Below the pieces are notes generated by a model that saw only the letters and a list, made by a program, of their open reading frames with translations, ran no database searches and was not told where the DNA came from. The translations under genes and the position numbers were made by a program. From Pirellulales bacterium (GTDB lineage: Bacteria; Planctomycetota; Planctomycetia; Pirellulales; JAEUIK01): a stretch of 64,000 nucleotides of DNA. Positions 33,133 to 43,023 of this stretch are shown here, piece by piece. The stretch lies in the NCBI GenBank assembly GCA_019636335.1, contig JAHBXR010000002.1, forward strand, positions 62,001 to 126,000, in the 5' to 3' direction. Each line of letters begins with the position of its first letter. Within the stretch, counting starts at the first letter, position 1.

Positions 33133-33536
33133 CGTTCACCTCGCAGGCGGCGCCACGTCTCGAGCAGCCACAACACGAACGGCAGCCATTCGGCCAGCGA
33201 GCTTGCCTCGACCGCGGCTTGCGCTTCCGCCGCGCGCACCGATTTGCCCGGGCGCTCGTCGGCCCGTCCCAGCCAACTCGACGCGTATCGCACCATCGCC
33301 AGCAACAGTTCGAACGTCGCGTCGTTCTTCAACACGCCATGCAGACGCTCGAGCCAACTCGGCTCGAGCCCGAACAACTCGGCAAAGCGCAGTACCAGGC
33401 CCACGTATGCCCGCAAGCCAGCCGGTTCGGTGAGCGAGCCTTCAAGCTCGCGCACGGCCGCCAGCAGATCGAGAATCTGTCGCAGCTTTCCTGTGCGGTC
33501 GAAAAGCCCGCTCGGCAATACGACTTCAGACGTCAT
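33129..33536 (-). CDS. Helical phage-cluster protein of unknown function
   Basis: A 135-residue, almost wholly helical protein (GKLRQILDLLAAVRELEGSL, then YVGLVLRFAELFGLEPSWLE and FVLWLLETWRRLRGER). No transmembrane prediction is certain, though two segments are fairly hydrophobic. It might be a holin-associated or regulatory protein; no family was recognised. It shares its stop with the subtilase start. Confidence 0.55.
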   Translation of the reverse strand: MTSEVVLPSGLFDRTGKLRQILDLLAAVRELEGSLTEPAGLRAYVGLVLRFAELFGLEPSWLERLHGVLKNDATFELLLAMVRYASSWLGRADERPGKSVRAAEAQAAVEASSLAEWLPFVLWLLETWRRLRGER

Positions 33537-33541
33537 CGCGA

Positions 33542-33829
33542 TTACTCCTCTCGTGGTTTGTTCGCGCCGGGTGGTGGCAGGCGCTCGGCCAACTCGTGAA
33601 TCGCCTCCACGGCCGACACGTGATCCTCGTGCCGGTCGCGACGTTCGGCCGCCAACTCGACGCGAAACGCCTCGAGCTCCGCGCGGAACTCGGCCCGTCC
33701 CGCCGCCAGCTCGGCCCGAAAGTCGCGCAACAGCTCCGGAATCGTCCGCGAGGCCGTGTGCCACGCATACCAGCCGAGAATCGCCGTCGCCGTCACGTTG
33801 CCCAGTTCCGGAATGGCCAAATCGCTCAT
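33542..33829 (-). CDS. Small membrane-anchored protein, holin- or spanin-like layout
   Basis: A 95-residue protein, first in the cluster. A single hydrophobic segment (NVTATAILGWYAWHTA) is followed by a long charged helix full of regularly spaced Arg, Glu and Ala (RAELAAGRAEFRAELEAFR), which should form a coiled coil. This layout occurs in phage holin-type or inner spanin-type proteins but also in unrelated anchored coiled coils. No lysin is encoded nearby. It starts about 40 bases downstream of a terminator hairpin. Confidence 0.55.
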   Translation of the reverse strand: MSDLAIPELGNVTATAILGWYAWHTASRTIPELLRDFRAELAAGRAEFRAELEAFRVELAAERRDRHEDHVSAVEAIHELAERLPPPGANKPREE

Positions 33830-33871
33830 CACTGTCCACACTGCCGCGCGTCCCCTTGCGCTCAGCGCACG

Positions 33872-33908
33872 AAAAAAGCCCGCCGCCGAAAACCTTCGGC
33901 GTCGGGCT
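33872..33908 (-). terminator. Intrinsic terminator downstream of the HD-domain gene
   Basis: On the minus strand a 14-bp stem with one mismatch (arms at 33908-33895 and 33890-33877) and a 4-nt loop is followed by six T residues. It insulates the phage-like cluster from transcription of the HD-domain gene upstream. Confidence 0.8.
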
Positions 33909-33989
33909 CTGCGAAATACCTGAATCGGTTCAGGCCCTGCGGATACCACTCACCACGCGTCGTATCTTAGCGCCGCGCGTGGCCTGATT

Positions 33990-34574
33990 TCAATCGATGT
34001 TCGCCAGCCGCTCGAGCTCATCGAGCTCGCGTGCCAGTTGATCGACCAACGCGTGCGACCAGCCGCGGCGCAAGGCGTCGACCATCGAGCGGTAGTACCA
34101 GAGAGTTCCTTCACGCCCGCCGTTGAAACGCTCCCACAGCAACTCGCCGTGCAGGCGATAATCGTGCAGCAGCGCGCGCGCGTTGTGCAGCTTGTCGGCC
34201 GCGATCACCAACCGAATCGAGTCGGACGCCACCGCCACATGGGCCAGATGGGCCTCTTTGCGCGCCCGCCAGGGGGGCTTCGGCATCACCTCCGCATCGG
34301 TGCAGCCGGCGACGATCTCGGCCACCCGCGGACCGAAGCGTTCGACAATGGCCGCCCGCGTCGGCGCGCCTCCTTGATCTTCGATCGCATCGTGCAGCAG
34401 CGCCGCGATCACTTCGTCCTCGTCGCCGCCGTGCTCGATCACGAGCGACGCCACCGCCAGCAGATGGGCGACGTACGGCACATCCGACGCCTTGCGCGTC
34501 TGCGCCGCGTGCAACTGCGCTGCATAGACCAGCGCGGACTCGAAACGCGACGAAAGTCGACTTTCTGTTGCCAT
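33990..34574 (-). CDS. HD-domain phosphohydrolase, (p)ppGpp hydrolase-like
   Basis: A 194-residue protein with the HD signature of SpoT/MESH1-type enzymes: the RKxSDVPYVAHLLAVAS region, ALLHDAIED (HD ligands) and VIAADKLHNA (Lys-Leu-His-Asn). Such small stand-alone proteins hydrolyse alarmones, although other nucleotides are possible. There is no synthetase, TGS or ACT domain, so it would be a small alarmone hydrolase. The C-terminal helices (LARELDELERLANID) are extra. It is not in an operon with the neighbours and ends at an intrinsic terminator. Confidence 0.8.
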   Translation of the reverse strand: MATESRLSSRFESALVYAAQLHAAQTRKASDVPYVAHLLAVASLVIEHGGDEDEVIAALLHDAIEDQGGAPTRAAIVERFGPRVAEIVAGCTDAEVMPKPPWRARKEAHLAHVAVASDSIRLVIAADKLHNARALLHDYRLHGELLWERFNGGREGTLWYYRSMVDALRRGWSHALVDQLARELDELERLANID

Positions 34575-34619
34575 ACGCGATCAACTCCCCGGAGCAGACA
34601 GTTTGCCCACTCCGTTAGT

Positions 34620-35597
34620 TTATCGCGCCCCGGCCTCTTCGGGACGGGTAGCCAGCCGTCCGCCCCGACCACCTTCGTAGACGCTGAACTCCCCCCAGAC
34701 CGGCAGATGGTCCGAGACTTCCAGCGCCTGCTCCTGGGTCAGGTGAAACATTTCCATCAGATCCACCACTCCCGCGCCGCCGGTGAACTCGTTCGTAGCC
34801 GGCTCGGTGAAGAGAATGTTGTCGTACATCTGCGTGCCGCGCGTGTTCGTCGGCACACCGCGAATGACGCCCGTGATGCCCGAGACCTGCCCCAGTTCGC
34901 CCATGCGGCGATCGTCGGCATTGAAATCGCCCAGCATGAGAATGTCATCCTCGCCACGGCCATCGGCACGCACCGCCCGATAGACGTCGTCGAGCACGTT
35001 CAACTCTTCTCGCACTTCGTCCGGATCGGTGTGGACGTTGACCAACGTAAAGGTGAATGCTTCCGCCTCGGGCACCCCGCGGGCGCGAAACGCCGCCACC
35101 AGCGGCTCGCGATGCAACAAGTCGTCGGGATCCTGCACCGTGTAGACCGATTCCCGATCCAGCTCCACGGTGGCCGTGTCGTAGATGTAGGCGTACTGCT
35201 CCTTGCTCGACGTGCGCCCCAGCCGCGGACCGATCACGTAGTCGTATTGCCGCCCCACCGAATTCACCTCGGCCAAAAATCGCGGCAGGATCTCCTGACT
35301 CACCGCCCGTATTTCTTGAATCGCCACCACGTCGAAACGGCGCACCACGTCCGCCAGGATGCGCGTCACGTGTGGCTTCGACATCTTCGATTCGCCAAAG
35401 ACCTGGATGTTAAACGTGGCCACGCGGATCGTCGAGCCGGCGCGAAACGGCGCCACCGGATCCGAATAAGCGACCGTCGTGCCTTCCAAACCAGACGGCT
35501 GAAGCTGATCGAGCCCCGGCACGCCATTCTTTTGCACGTAGTAGCCACCACCTCCGGCGGCCAGAACCAGCAGCAACAGCTTGAGCAGGCGACGCAT
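34620..35597 (-). CDS. Endonuclease/exonuclease/phosphatase (DNase I-fold) protein
   Basis: A 325-residue protein anchored by an N-terminal helix (LLKLLLLVLAAGGGGYYVQ), followed by a DNase I-like fold. Motifs: IRVATFNIQVFGE at the start, AIQEIRAV (Glu), TLVNVHTDPDE, DILMLGDFNADD (catalytic Asp/Asn) and SDHLPVWGEF (His) near the end. It may be a periplasmic nuclease or phosphodiesterase. ATG 35597 has a strong AAGGAGGGG ribosome site, which excludes longer starts. It lies alone between the HD gene and a dispersed repeat. Confidence 0.85.
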   Translation of the reverse strand: MRRLLKLLLLVLAAGGGGYYVQKNGVPGLDQLQPSGLEGTTVAYSDPVAPFRAGSTIRVATFNIQVFGESKMSKPHVTRILADVVRRFDVVAIQEIRAVSQEILPRFLAEVNSVGRQYDYVIGPRLGRTSSKEQYAYIYDTATVELDRESVYTVQDPDDLLHREPLVAAFRARGVPEAEAFTFTLVNVHTDPDEVREELNVLDDVYRAVRADGRGEDDILMLGDFNADDRRMGELGQVSGITGVIRGVPTNTRGTQMYDNILFTEPATNEFTGGAGVVDLMEMFHLTQEQALEVSDHLPVWGEFSVYEGGRGGRLATRPEEAGAR

Positions 35598-35696
35598 GTG
35601 CCCCTCCTTGGGCAATCGTGCGAACGGGTCGACACGCGCGCAGCCTCGTGCCACGCACGCGATGATGGGTCGTGTACTTCGGGTGGGGATTGGGTA

Positions 35697-35725
35697 ATCG
35701 CAACCCGAAGCGTCAGCGAGGGAAT
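35697..35725. repeat. TRSVSE-type dispersed repeat fragment
   Basis: GCAACCCGAAGCGTCAGCGAGGGA is a sequence type seen scattered between planctomycete genes (read as ATRSVSEG in one frame). It lies upstream of the DNase I-fold gene, with no gene in the adjacent 35598-35878 gap. Identification as a repeat rests on recall, since only one copy is in this window. Confidence 0.4.
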
Positions 35726-35878
35726 TCTTCAAACAGATTCAAATTCAAATCTGCACAGGCTGAGTGCCGGTGCCACGGACAATTGGGCCGCGTAGAATAG
35801 CGAAGCCCGCCCCGACTCCCTAGGGCAACTTGGCGGGTGCTAGCAAAGACGGCATCGACCGGCCGCCAGATCGAGCCG

Positions 35879-36388
35879 CTACCGCGTCGCCTCGCGGACC
35901 AGATGCCGCAACTCCGGCAGAATCAGCTTTTCCATCGCCAGGCGCACCGCGTTGGGAGAGCCCGGCATCGTGAGCACGACCGTCGTCTCGGCCACGCCTC
36001 CCAGGGCCCGGCTCAACATCGCCGCGGCGCCGATCTCCTGGTAGCTCAGCACGCGGAACAGTTCGCCGTAGCCCGTCAGCACCTTGGTCAGCAGGACCTC
36101 GACGGTTTCAAAGGTCTGGTCGCGGCGGCTGATGCCGGTTCCACCGGTCAGCAGGATCGCATCGATATCTTCGCGATCCCGCCACTGGATCACCAGATCC
36201 CCGATCAGGGCCGGATCGTCGGGCACGATCTCCCGCGCCGCTACTGTATGTCCCGCCACCGAGAGCAATTCCACGATCAGGCCCCCCCCGCGATCGTCGG
36301 CCAAAGTCCGCGTGTCGCTCACCGTCACCACTCCGCAGCGCACCTGCGGGGGCGATGCCTGTCTGTGTTCCGCCACCGTATCGGTCAT
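35879..36388 (-). CDS. moaB: Molybdenum cofactor biosynthesis protein MoaB
   Basis: A 169-residue MogA/MoaB-fold protein. It would adenylylate molybdopterin or otherwise act in molybdenum cofactor assembly. Family marks are RCGVVTVSDTRTLADDRGG, the nucleotide loop LLTGGTGISRRDQTFE, FRVLSYQEIGAAAMLSRA and LTMPGSPNAVRLAMEKL. There is no MogA or MoeA neighbour in the window, so it is unlinked. The size is normal for MoaB. Confidence 0.92.
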   Translation of the reverse strand: MTDTVAEHRQASPPQVRCGVVTVSDTRTLADDRGGGLIVELLSVAGHTVAAREIVPDDPALIGDLVIQWRDREDIDAILLTGGTGISRRDQTFETVEVLLTKVLTGYGELFRVLSYQEIGAAAMLSRALGGVAETTVVLTMPGSPNAVRLAMEKLILPELRHLVREATR

Positions 36389-36522
36389 GTCGTTCCCCGG
36401 CAGTTTTCTCGCTACTTCACCCCAGCCCCTCTATATACTGGAGGTGACGCGCCGCGAGCGACCCCCCGGCGCCCCAGTCTGGACGGAACCCTTTCGTTCT
36501 GCGAATTTCTCGTCGGTTGGCC

Positions 36523-37773
36523 ATGTCGAGTCTGCTCCCGACATCTCGAAGGAGTGTACCTCCCCGCACCAGCCTGGTCCCCTTGCTGGCGGTCATGGCT
36601 TTGAGCGTGTGCGCGGCGCCCCCCGCGCGCGGCGAGATCTTCCAACTTGCCAACAAAGGACGCATCGAGGGTAAGCTCCTCAATCCCGACGAGCAGCCGC
36701 GCGAGAAGTATGTCATCGAAACGAAGTCGGGCGGGCGCGTCACGTTGGCCCGCACGGCGGTCGTCGACGTCATCCATCAGACCGCCGCGCAGACGCGCTA
36801 CGAAGAGATCCGGCCTCAATATCCCGATACCGTCGCCGGACAATGGGAACTGGCCGAATGGTGCCGCCAGAATGGCAACCCGGCGGCGCGCAAGACCCAT
36901 CTCGAACGCATCCTCGAGCTCGATACCAACCACCTCGCGGCACGCCGCGCGCTGGGTTACACGCAGCTCGAGGGGAAATGGGTCACGCAAGATTCGGTCA
37001 TGGCCTCGCGCGGCTACGTGAAGTACAAGGGCCGCTGGGTCCTGCCGCAAGAGGTGCAACTGATCGAGGAACGCCGCCAGACAGACCAGGCCGAGGCCGC
37101 CTGGCGAGGCAAGTTGAAACGCTGGCGCGACTGGCTCGAAACGGATCGGGCCGAAGAGGCCATCATCCAGTTGCGCGCCCTGCGAGACCCCGACGCGCTG
37201 CCCGCCCTCACGCGCGCCCTCAAAGAAGATGAAATCGATGCCCACCGCGCCCTCTACGCGCAGGCCGTCAGCAACATCGCCACGCCCAAGGCCCTCGCGC
37301 TGCTCGTGCAACTCTCGCTCGAAGATCCCAACGAAGAAGTCCGCCTCACCGCGCTCGACTATCTCGCCGTCGAGAAGCACCCGGACGTGGTCGCCCAATA
37401 CATCTCGGGCCTGCGCAGCAAAGATAACCAGTCGGTCAATCGTGCCGCCGACTGCCTCCGCGTGATGAACAGCCCCACGGCCGTCGAACCCCTCATCGAT
37501 GCCCTGGTGACCGTCCACAAGCACAAGATCACTTCGGGCAGCCCCGAATCGATCAACTCCACCTTCAACACCACCCCCGGCGGTGGCGGCGCGCCGGGAG
37601 GGCTCTCCGTCGGGCAAAGCACGCGCATCATCACCCAGCGCCTGCAAAACCACTCGGTGCTCGACGCCCTCATCAAACTGACCGGCGCCAATTTCGACTT
37701 CGACGTCCCACGCTGGAAACAGTGGTTCGCCACGCGCAAGGCGCCGGCCGATCTCGACGCGCGGCGCAACTGA
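36523..37773 (+). CDS. Exported HEAT-repeat protein
   Basis: A 416-residue protein with a signal peptide (LVPLLAVMALSVCAAPPARG). Residues 30-75 form a small beta part (GRIEGKLLNPDEQP, SGGRVTLARTAVVDV), common in planctomycete proteins, followed by a TPR-like segment (HLERILELDTNHLAARRALG) and WVTQDSVMASRGYVKYKG motifs. HEAT repeats occupy about 195-345. A Gly/Pro linker precedes the C-terminal ending WKQWFATRKAP. ATG 36523 is preferred to TTG 36517. Role probably structural or in protein binding in the periplasm; no catalytic residue is seen. Confidence 0.75.
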   Translation: MSSLLPTSRRSVPPRTSLVPLLAVMALSVCAAPPARGEIFQLANKGRIEGKLLNPDEQPREKYVIETKSGGRVTLARTAVVDVIHQTAAQTRYEEIRPQYPDTVAGQWELAEWCRQNGNPAARKTHLERILELDTNHLAARRALGYTQLEGKWVTQDSVMASRGYVKYKGRWVLPQEVQLIEERRQTDQAEAAWRGKLKRWRDWLETDRAEEAIIQLRALRDPDALPALTRALKEDEIDAHRALYAQAVSNIATPKALALLVQLSLEDPNEEVRLTALDYLAVEKHPDVVAQYISGLRSKDNQSVNRAADCLRVMNSPTAVEPLIDALVTVHKHKITSGSPESINSTFNTTPGGGGAPGGLSVGQSTRIITQRLQNHSVLDALIKLTGANFDFDVPRWKQWFATRKAPADLDARRN

Positions 37774-37867
37774 TTGCGGCCCTCGCCGCGATCGCTACAC
37801 TCCACTCAGTGGTCAGGGGTGCCCCTTTTGTGCTCCTGCGGCACACGTCCTTGGAGATTTCCTCGCT

Positions 37868-38254
37868 ATGCTCAAGCCCACCGTGGCCATACTCGGCGCC
37901 AGTGCCGATCGCTCGAAGTTCGGCAACAAGTCGGTCCGCGCCCACCTGCAGCAAGGCTACGAAGTCTTTCCCGTGAATCCCAAGGGGGGCACCATCGAGG
38001 GCCTGCCGGTCTATCGCTCCTTGGCCGAAGTGCCAGAGGGCAAGATCGAACGGGTCAGCGTCTACCTGCCGCCGGCGGTGACCCTGGCCGCGCTCGATGA
38101 GATCGCCCAGCGGGGCTGCGAGGAATTGTGGCTCAACCCGGGCAGCGAGAGTGCCGACGTCATCGAGCGCGCCGAAGAACTCGGCCTCGATCCCATCATG
38201 GCCTGCAGCATCGTCAACCTGGGGCTCCACCCCGACCGCCTGGGCGACGACTGA
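37868..38254 (+). CDS. CoA-binding domain protein
   Basis: A 128-residue single-domain protein of the YccU-like CoA-binding family: TVAILGASADRSKFGNKSVR at the N-terminal Rossmann loop, EVFPVNPKGG, VYLPPAVTLAALDEIA and EELWLNPGSESADV. The domain binds coenzyme A and is often fused to acyl-CoA synthetases; here it stands alone at normal stand-alone length. Its cellular role is not known. It ends shortly before the convergent membrane protein gene. Confidence 0.88.
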   Translation: MLKPTVAILGASADRSKFGNKSVRAHLQQGYEVFPVNPKGGTIEGLPVYRSLAEVPEGKIERVSVYLPPAVTLAALDEIAQRGCEELWLNPGSESADVIERAEELGLDPIMACSIVNLGLHPDRLGDD

Positions 38255-38287
38255 ACCGCCGTTGGGTCCTTCCGCCGTAAGGCCGCG

Positions 38288-39616
38288 TCAGGCAGCGCGA
38301 ACGATGCCCCGAATGGGGCTCGACTTCCGCTTCGTGAACCAGCCCGCCCCCAACACGCTCAGCGCCACGCGGTCTTCCAAGTTCGGGCGGAAGACGGTCA
38401 GCAACAGCAGGGGCAGGTACCAGGCCACGTACAGTCCGCCGCTGGGGGCATGCCAGAACTGCGTGCCCAGCATCACCGCGGCCGAGCAGCTCAGCAGTGT
38501 GCCCAGATTTTTTTGTGCCGGCCAAATGGCCATGCTCAAGCACAACGCGCAGAACGTCGCCACGACCGGAATTCGATAGGCCGGTTCGTTGAAATACCAG
38601 AATCCATCCACCGGCTGCTGCGTGAGGGTCGTGAAGCCGAACATCTGGCTGACCTGACTCCAGAAGGCCGCCGAATCGGCCGACGTGAAGGCCAGCGTCG
38701 CGGTCACGAGCGCCAGCATCGCGAACACGCCACACAGGAACCGCACCAGTCCACGCTGCCAATAGAAGCTGATCCAGAGGGGCAGCAGAAAAATCGGATA
38801 GTAGATCGCCCCCGCCGCCAGTCCGATCAACATGCCGGCCAGCAGCGGACGTCGATAACAGGCCACCCCCCAGACCAACAGGGCCGCCGGCAGCACGTGA
38901 TCCACGCGCCCCACCATCTGGGCCGTGCAGGGCAGCAATAGGTAGAGCGCCGCCGCGGCAATGCCCATCCGCAGATTGCCGAAGTGCCGGTACCCGATGA
39001 ACATGATTCCGAACACGATCGCCAGGTGCGAGATGATGGCCATCGTGCGGGCCGTCGCCGTGTGGACGAGCAATTCCGATTGATCGGGGGGGAGCGATTC
39101 GTCCACGTCGAGGATCGCCTCGTTCGGCACCAGCGCCAGCAAGTGGAGCAGCGGATAGCCGGGCCCATGCGCCGCCAGCGAGACATCCCCCTCGGCCGAA
39201 GGTTGCCGGCTGAGCACGTCGTTCAGGCGCTTCGCCCCCTCGAGATCGTTCGGCGTGAGCTCGGCCGTGATGACGTTGGTCATCAGAAAGACGAGCAGCG
39301 ACGCACACATGAACGTCAGCCCCCCCGGCGACAGGTTCGGTTCCAACAGGGGCCGGCGAACCATCATCGGGTCGGCCAGCAGCCGGATCAGCCAGAACAT
39401 GCCCAGCACGAAGAGCCAGACGTAGCCGAAGGCCTCCGTGTCGGGGCCATGCTCGACGAGCAACAATCCCGGCGCCAGGGCGATCAGCGCGACCAGGTCC
39501 AGATTCCTCACGCTCCAGAACCGGCCGAACTTGAAGTAGATCCCGATCGTCATCATCGACGACACGTAGACCCACGTGGTCGGATTGATCTCGTACTGGT
39601 AGAGGATTTGATTCAT
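38288..39616 (-). CDS. Polytopic membrane protein, possible GT-C-type
   Basis: A 442-residue integral membrane protein with about ten hydrophobic helices (for example LVALIALAPGLLLVE, GLTFMCASLLVFLMT, MAIISHLAIVFGIMFIG). Loops contain DDSLPPD-like acidic residues and AAHGPGYPLLHLL. The architecture, with acidic residues in early loops and HFGNLRMGIAAAALYLLLP later, is compatible with a lipid-linked sugar transferase of the GT-C group, but no decisive motif is present. ATG 39616 is used. It is monocistronic. Confidence 0.65.
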   Translation of the reverse strand: MNQILYQYEINPTTWVYVSSMMTIGIYFKFGRFWSVRNLDLVALIALAPGLLLVEHGPDTEAFGYVWLFVLGMFWLIRLLADPMMVRRPLLEPNLSPGGLTFMCASLLVFLMTNVITAELTPNDLEGAKRLNDVLSRQPSAEGDVSLAAHGPGYPLLHLLALVPNEAILDVDESLPPDQSELLVHTATARTMAIISHLAIVFGIMFIGYRHFGNLRMGIAAAALYLLLPCTAQMVGRVDHVLPAALLVWGVACYRRPLLAGMLIGLAAGAIYYPIFLLPLWISFYWQRGLVRFLCGVFAMLALVTATLAFTSADSAAFWSQVSQMFGFTTLTQQPVDGFWYFNEPAYRIPVVATFCALCLSMAIWPAQKNLGTLLSCSAAVMLGTQFWHAPSGGLYVAWYLPLLLLTVFRPNLEDRVALSVLGAGWFTKRKSSPIRGIVRAA

Positions 39617-39986
39617 CGAATCTTCATCGCGGGTTGTCCGCGCGGAACAGCCCAGCGTCGCGCGGGAGCGGCGCCGTAAGATGCCCACGCCTTCAACAAG
39701 ATTGGGGGCACCGTACGAGCAGCCGTACAGACCCCCACCCGCACGCTGATATACCCAGAAAGGATAAGGAGTTTAGGAAGTTTTACAAGGTGCCCGTGCC
39801 GCACGCGGCATTTTCGGCCTTTGGTCGCAACCTGCCGTCAGTTCGTCACTTGCGTTGGCCGATCGACCCTCGCCGCAGCCCCCGGTCGCACCAGCCCCCC
39901 GACGACGCTTCGCGCCACGGACCGACTGCTAAACTGTGTTGCCGCCACCGGCCAACAAGTCACGTCCGAATTCGAGGATTCGCCAC
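39617..39986. other. Gene-free stretch between divergent genes
   Basis: 370 bp between the membrane protein and the DUF1028 gene. An AAGGATAAGGAG sequence near 39760 resembles a ribosome site, but the frame behind it has no protein-like content. I see no other feature. Confidence 0.4.
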
Positions 39987-40715
39987 ATGCGACCCCGCGT
40001 TACCTTGGCCTGTCCGATCCTGCTATTGGTCAGCCAGATTGCCCTTCCGCTTCTCGCCGCCGAGCCTGCTCCCCCCGCCGTCAGCCGCACCTTCTCGATC
40101 GTGGCGTACGATCCCGCCTCGGGCGCCGTGGGGGCGGCCGTCGCCAGCAAGTATCCGTCGGTCGGGCGCGTTGTCCCTTACGTCCGCGCCGGAGTTGGCG
40201 CCTTCTGTACCCAACACTGGCACGAGCCCAAGTTCGGTCCGCGCGCCCTCGAGCTCCTGGCGGCCGGCAAGTCTTCCCAAGAGGTGCTCGTGCTACTCCT
40301 GGCCGACGATCCTCGCCGCGACGAGCGGCAACTCGCCCTCATCGACGCGCGGGGACGCACCGCCATTCATCAGCCCATCGCCGCCGAGGGCGAAAGTCTT
40401 TACTGGGGTGCCATGACGGGACGCTTCTATGCCTGCCAGGGAAACACGCTCGCCGGTCGCGAGGTCATCGTCTCGATGGTCGCGGCCTACGAAACGACCG
40501 CGGGAAGCCTGGCCGATCGTCTGATGGCCACCCTCGTCGCCGGCGATCGCGCGGGGGGCGATCATCGTGGTCGGCTCGCGGCAGGTATCCGTGTCGCCAA
40601 ACCCGGCGTCGACGGTGTCTGGCTCGACCTGCACGTCGATCGCAGCGACGACGCCGTCGAAGAATTGAAGCAGAAGTACGACCAGCTCGATCACCCCGCC
40701 AAAGGCGCGAATTGA
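39987..40715 (+). CDS. Exported DUF1028 family protein
   Basis: A 242-residue protein of the DUF1028 family, which shares features with NTN-hydrolase folds. A signal peptide (VTLACPILLLVSQIALPLLA) puts it outside the cytoplasm. Family sequence is FSIVAYDPASGAVGAAVASK, then VVPYVRAGVGAFCTQHWHE, RQLALIDARGRTAIH and GRFYACQGNTLAG. The activity of DUF1028 proteins is unknown. ATG 39987 gives a proper signal peptide; the longer frame does not. The gene is unlinked to an evident pathway. Confidence 0.85.
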   Translation: MRPRVTLACPILLLVSQIALPLLAAEPAPPAVSRTFSIVAYDPASGAVGAAVASKYPSVGRVVPYVRAGVGAFCTQHWHEPKFGPRALELLAAGKSSQEVLVLLLADDPRRDERQLALIDARGRTAIHQPIAAEGESLYWGAMTGRFYACQGNTLAGREVIVSMVAAYETTAGSLADRLMATLVAGDRAGGDHRGRLAAGIRVAKPGVDGVWLDLHVDRSDDAVEELKQKYDQLDHPAKGAN

Positions 40716-40737
40716 TTCGCACGCGCGCAATCGGTCC

Positions 40738-41165
40738 TCATTTCTCCGCCGATGTCAGCTCGAACGCGAACACATTCTCCCCGTCGCCGCGAGCCACCAC
40801 GCTCAAGATGCTGGTCGTATTGTAGCGCTCGGGCAAGAGCTCTGGCGCATGGATCGCCAGCCGTGTCATCTCGCCTGGATCGCTAGGGAGTGGCTTGTCG
40901 TCGGCCAGCTTCGGCGCACGGATCTCGACGCGCAGCTCGCCGATCACCGGTCCTTCCGCACGTGTGATCGAGAATTCTCCCGCGCGGATGATTCCGCCGG
41001 CGCGCGGACCATGCGTCCCGGTGAACACGATCGAGCCGTAACGCAACGGCGCCCCGTCGAGCGTTACCGTGCCAGAGACCGGCACTCGTGCCACGCTCGA
41101 GCCACCACACCCCAGGCAGGGCAGGATGACCGCCAGCAGCATCGAGGCCACGACGCGCGCCGGGC

Positions 41166-41169
<4 letters not shown>
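40738..41169 (-). CDS. Lipoprotein with transthyretin-like domain
   Basis: A 143-residue lipoprotein. The lipobox LGC follows a short hydrophobic stretch ([14 protein letters not shown]). The rest is a small beta fold: [37 protein letters not shown] and [14 protein letters not shown], the carboxypeptidase-regulatory/transthyretin-like form found in many planctomycete lipoproteins. Its start shares ATGA with the DUF1559 gene stop. Such lipoproteins often accompany DUF1559 proteins in planctomycetes, but what the pair does is unknown. Confidence 0.85.
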
Positions 41170-42089
<920 letters not shown>

Positions 42090-42210
42090 CGAAATCCAGG
42101 GCGAGCGAGCTCGCGTCCTATCGAGAAAGAATCGGCCGCTTGGCGCGGAAGCGCCATCCACGCTTCACGCGCCAAGCAGGCCGAGCGCCTGTTAGAAAAA
42201 AACTAGCGAC

Positions 42211-43023
42211 CTACGAAGCACGTCGCCGACGCCACGCCCGATGTGCCCGCGCGCCGATCAGCCCCAGGCCCCCCATCAAGGCCAGGCCGATCGACGTCGG
42301 CTCCGGCACGGCGTAGGCCTCGTAGTGATCCGACTGGTCGAGTCGCAACGCATAGACCTGCACATGCTGGACACCATTCCAGTCGATGTTGAAATCCGTC
42401 ACGCTGCCGACCGGAGTCAGATCCCACTGCAAGAGATACGTGTTGATGAACACGTCTTCCGGGCCCGTGGGCGTATCGATCGTGCCGTTGAAGAATTGCT
42501 CGAGCAACAGGTTGTTGGTCGCCGCGAGCTGCTGAACTCCGCCGTTGTAGTTCAACGTGGGCAGAATGTCGTTGAAGAAGTCGTAGGTCGAGGCCTCGCC
42601 GATCTGGATCTGGAACACGACATTCTTCACGCCCGACACCGGCGTGCTGTCGGCCACCGACAGGGTTCCGCCGTTGACGTTGCTATCGCCGCTGAAGCCG
42701 CCGTAGTAGATGGAGCCTCCCCCGGGATAGGGACCGCCCCCCGCGCCGTTGGCCACCTTCATCAACGTGGCATCACCCGACCCCGGCGCACTCGAGCCAA
42801 TGGCAGACGGCCAGGCGCCCGTGCCGGGAAAGCCAGGAAAACCGGGGTTCGCGCCGGTCGTCAGGCTGCCACTCGCCCAGCCGTCGTACTGCGTCGTGCC
42901 GGGCAGCCCGGGATCGATCAACGCCATCGGGTCCGCTTGCGCTGTTGTCGCCACGATCGCTACAACGCCCAACACTACGCACGCCATCAACCTTCGAAGA
43001 ACTAACATGGATAGCATCTCCAT
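42211..43023 (-). CDS. PEP-CTERM sorted surface protein
   Basis: A 270-residue exported protein: signal peptide (LMACVVLGVVAIVATTAQA), a Gly/Pro-rich part (GFPGFPGTGAWPSAIGSS), a beta-rich body (NVVFQIQIGEASTYDFFND), and a C-terminal sorting tail VPEPTSIGLALMGGLGLIG followed by basic residues. PEP-CTERM proteins are cut and anchored by an exosortase, often with exopolysaccharide. No exosortase lies in the window. Surface location is expected. Confidence 0.9.
   Translation of the reverse strand: MEMLSMLVLRRLMACVVLGVVAIVATTAQADPMALIDPGLPGTTQYDGWASGSLTTGANPGFPGFPGTGAWPSAIGSSAPGSGDATLMKVANGAGGGPYPGGGSIYYGGFSGDSNVNGGTLSVADSTPVSGVKNVVFQIQIGEASTYDFFNDILPTLNYNGGVQQLAATNNLLLEQFFNGTIDTPTGPEDVFINTYLLQWDLTPVGSVTDFNIDWNGVQHVQVYALRLDQSDHYEAYAVPEPTSIGLALMGGLGLIGARAHRAWRRRRAS

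Larger units (their letters stand above)
14807..33829 (-). mobile_element. Phage-derived head and packaging cluster (prophage remnant or GTA-like)
   Basis: A 19 kb run of minus-strand genes with small gaps and many ATGA overlaps. It has terminase small and large subunits, portal, prohead protease, capsid cement-like protein, major capsid, connector-like and tail-tube-like proteins. Integrase, repressor, replication genes, tape measure, baseplate, fibre and a recognisable lysin are absent. The only plus-strand genes inside are a Phd/VapC-type pair. I found no flanking direct repeat that could be an attachment site. The boundaries given are those of recognisable phage-like genes; the glycosyltransferase downstream may also belong. 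Confidence 0.75.

Noticed and set aside
14807..33829. Search for flanking direct repeats (att sites) and tRNA target
   Set aside because: No matching pair at the cluster edges and no tRNA gene was seen, so no attachment site is reported.
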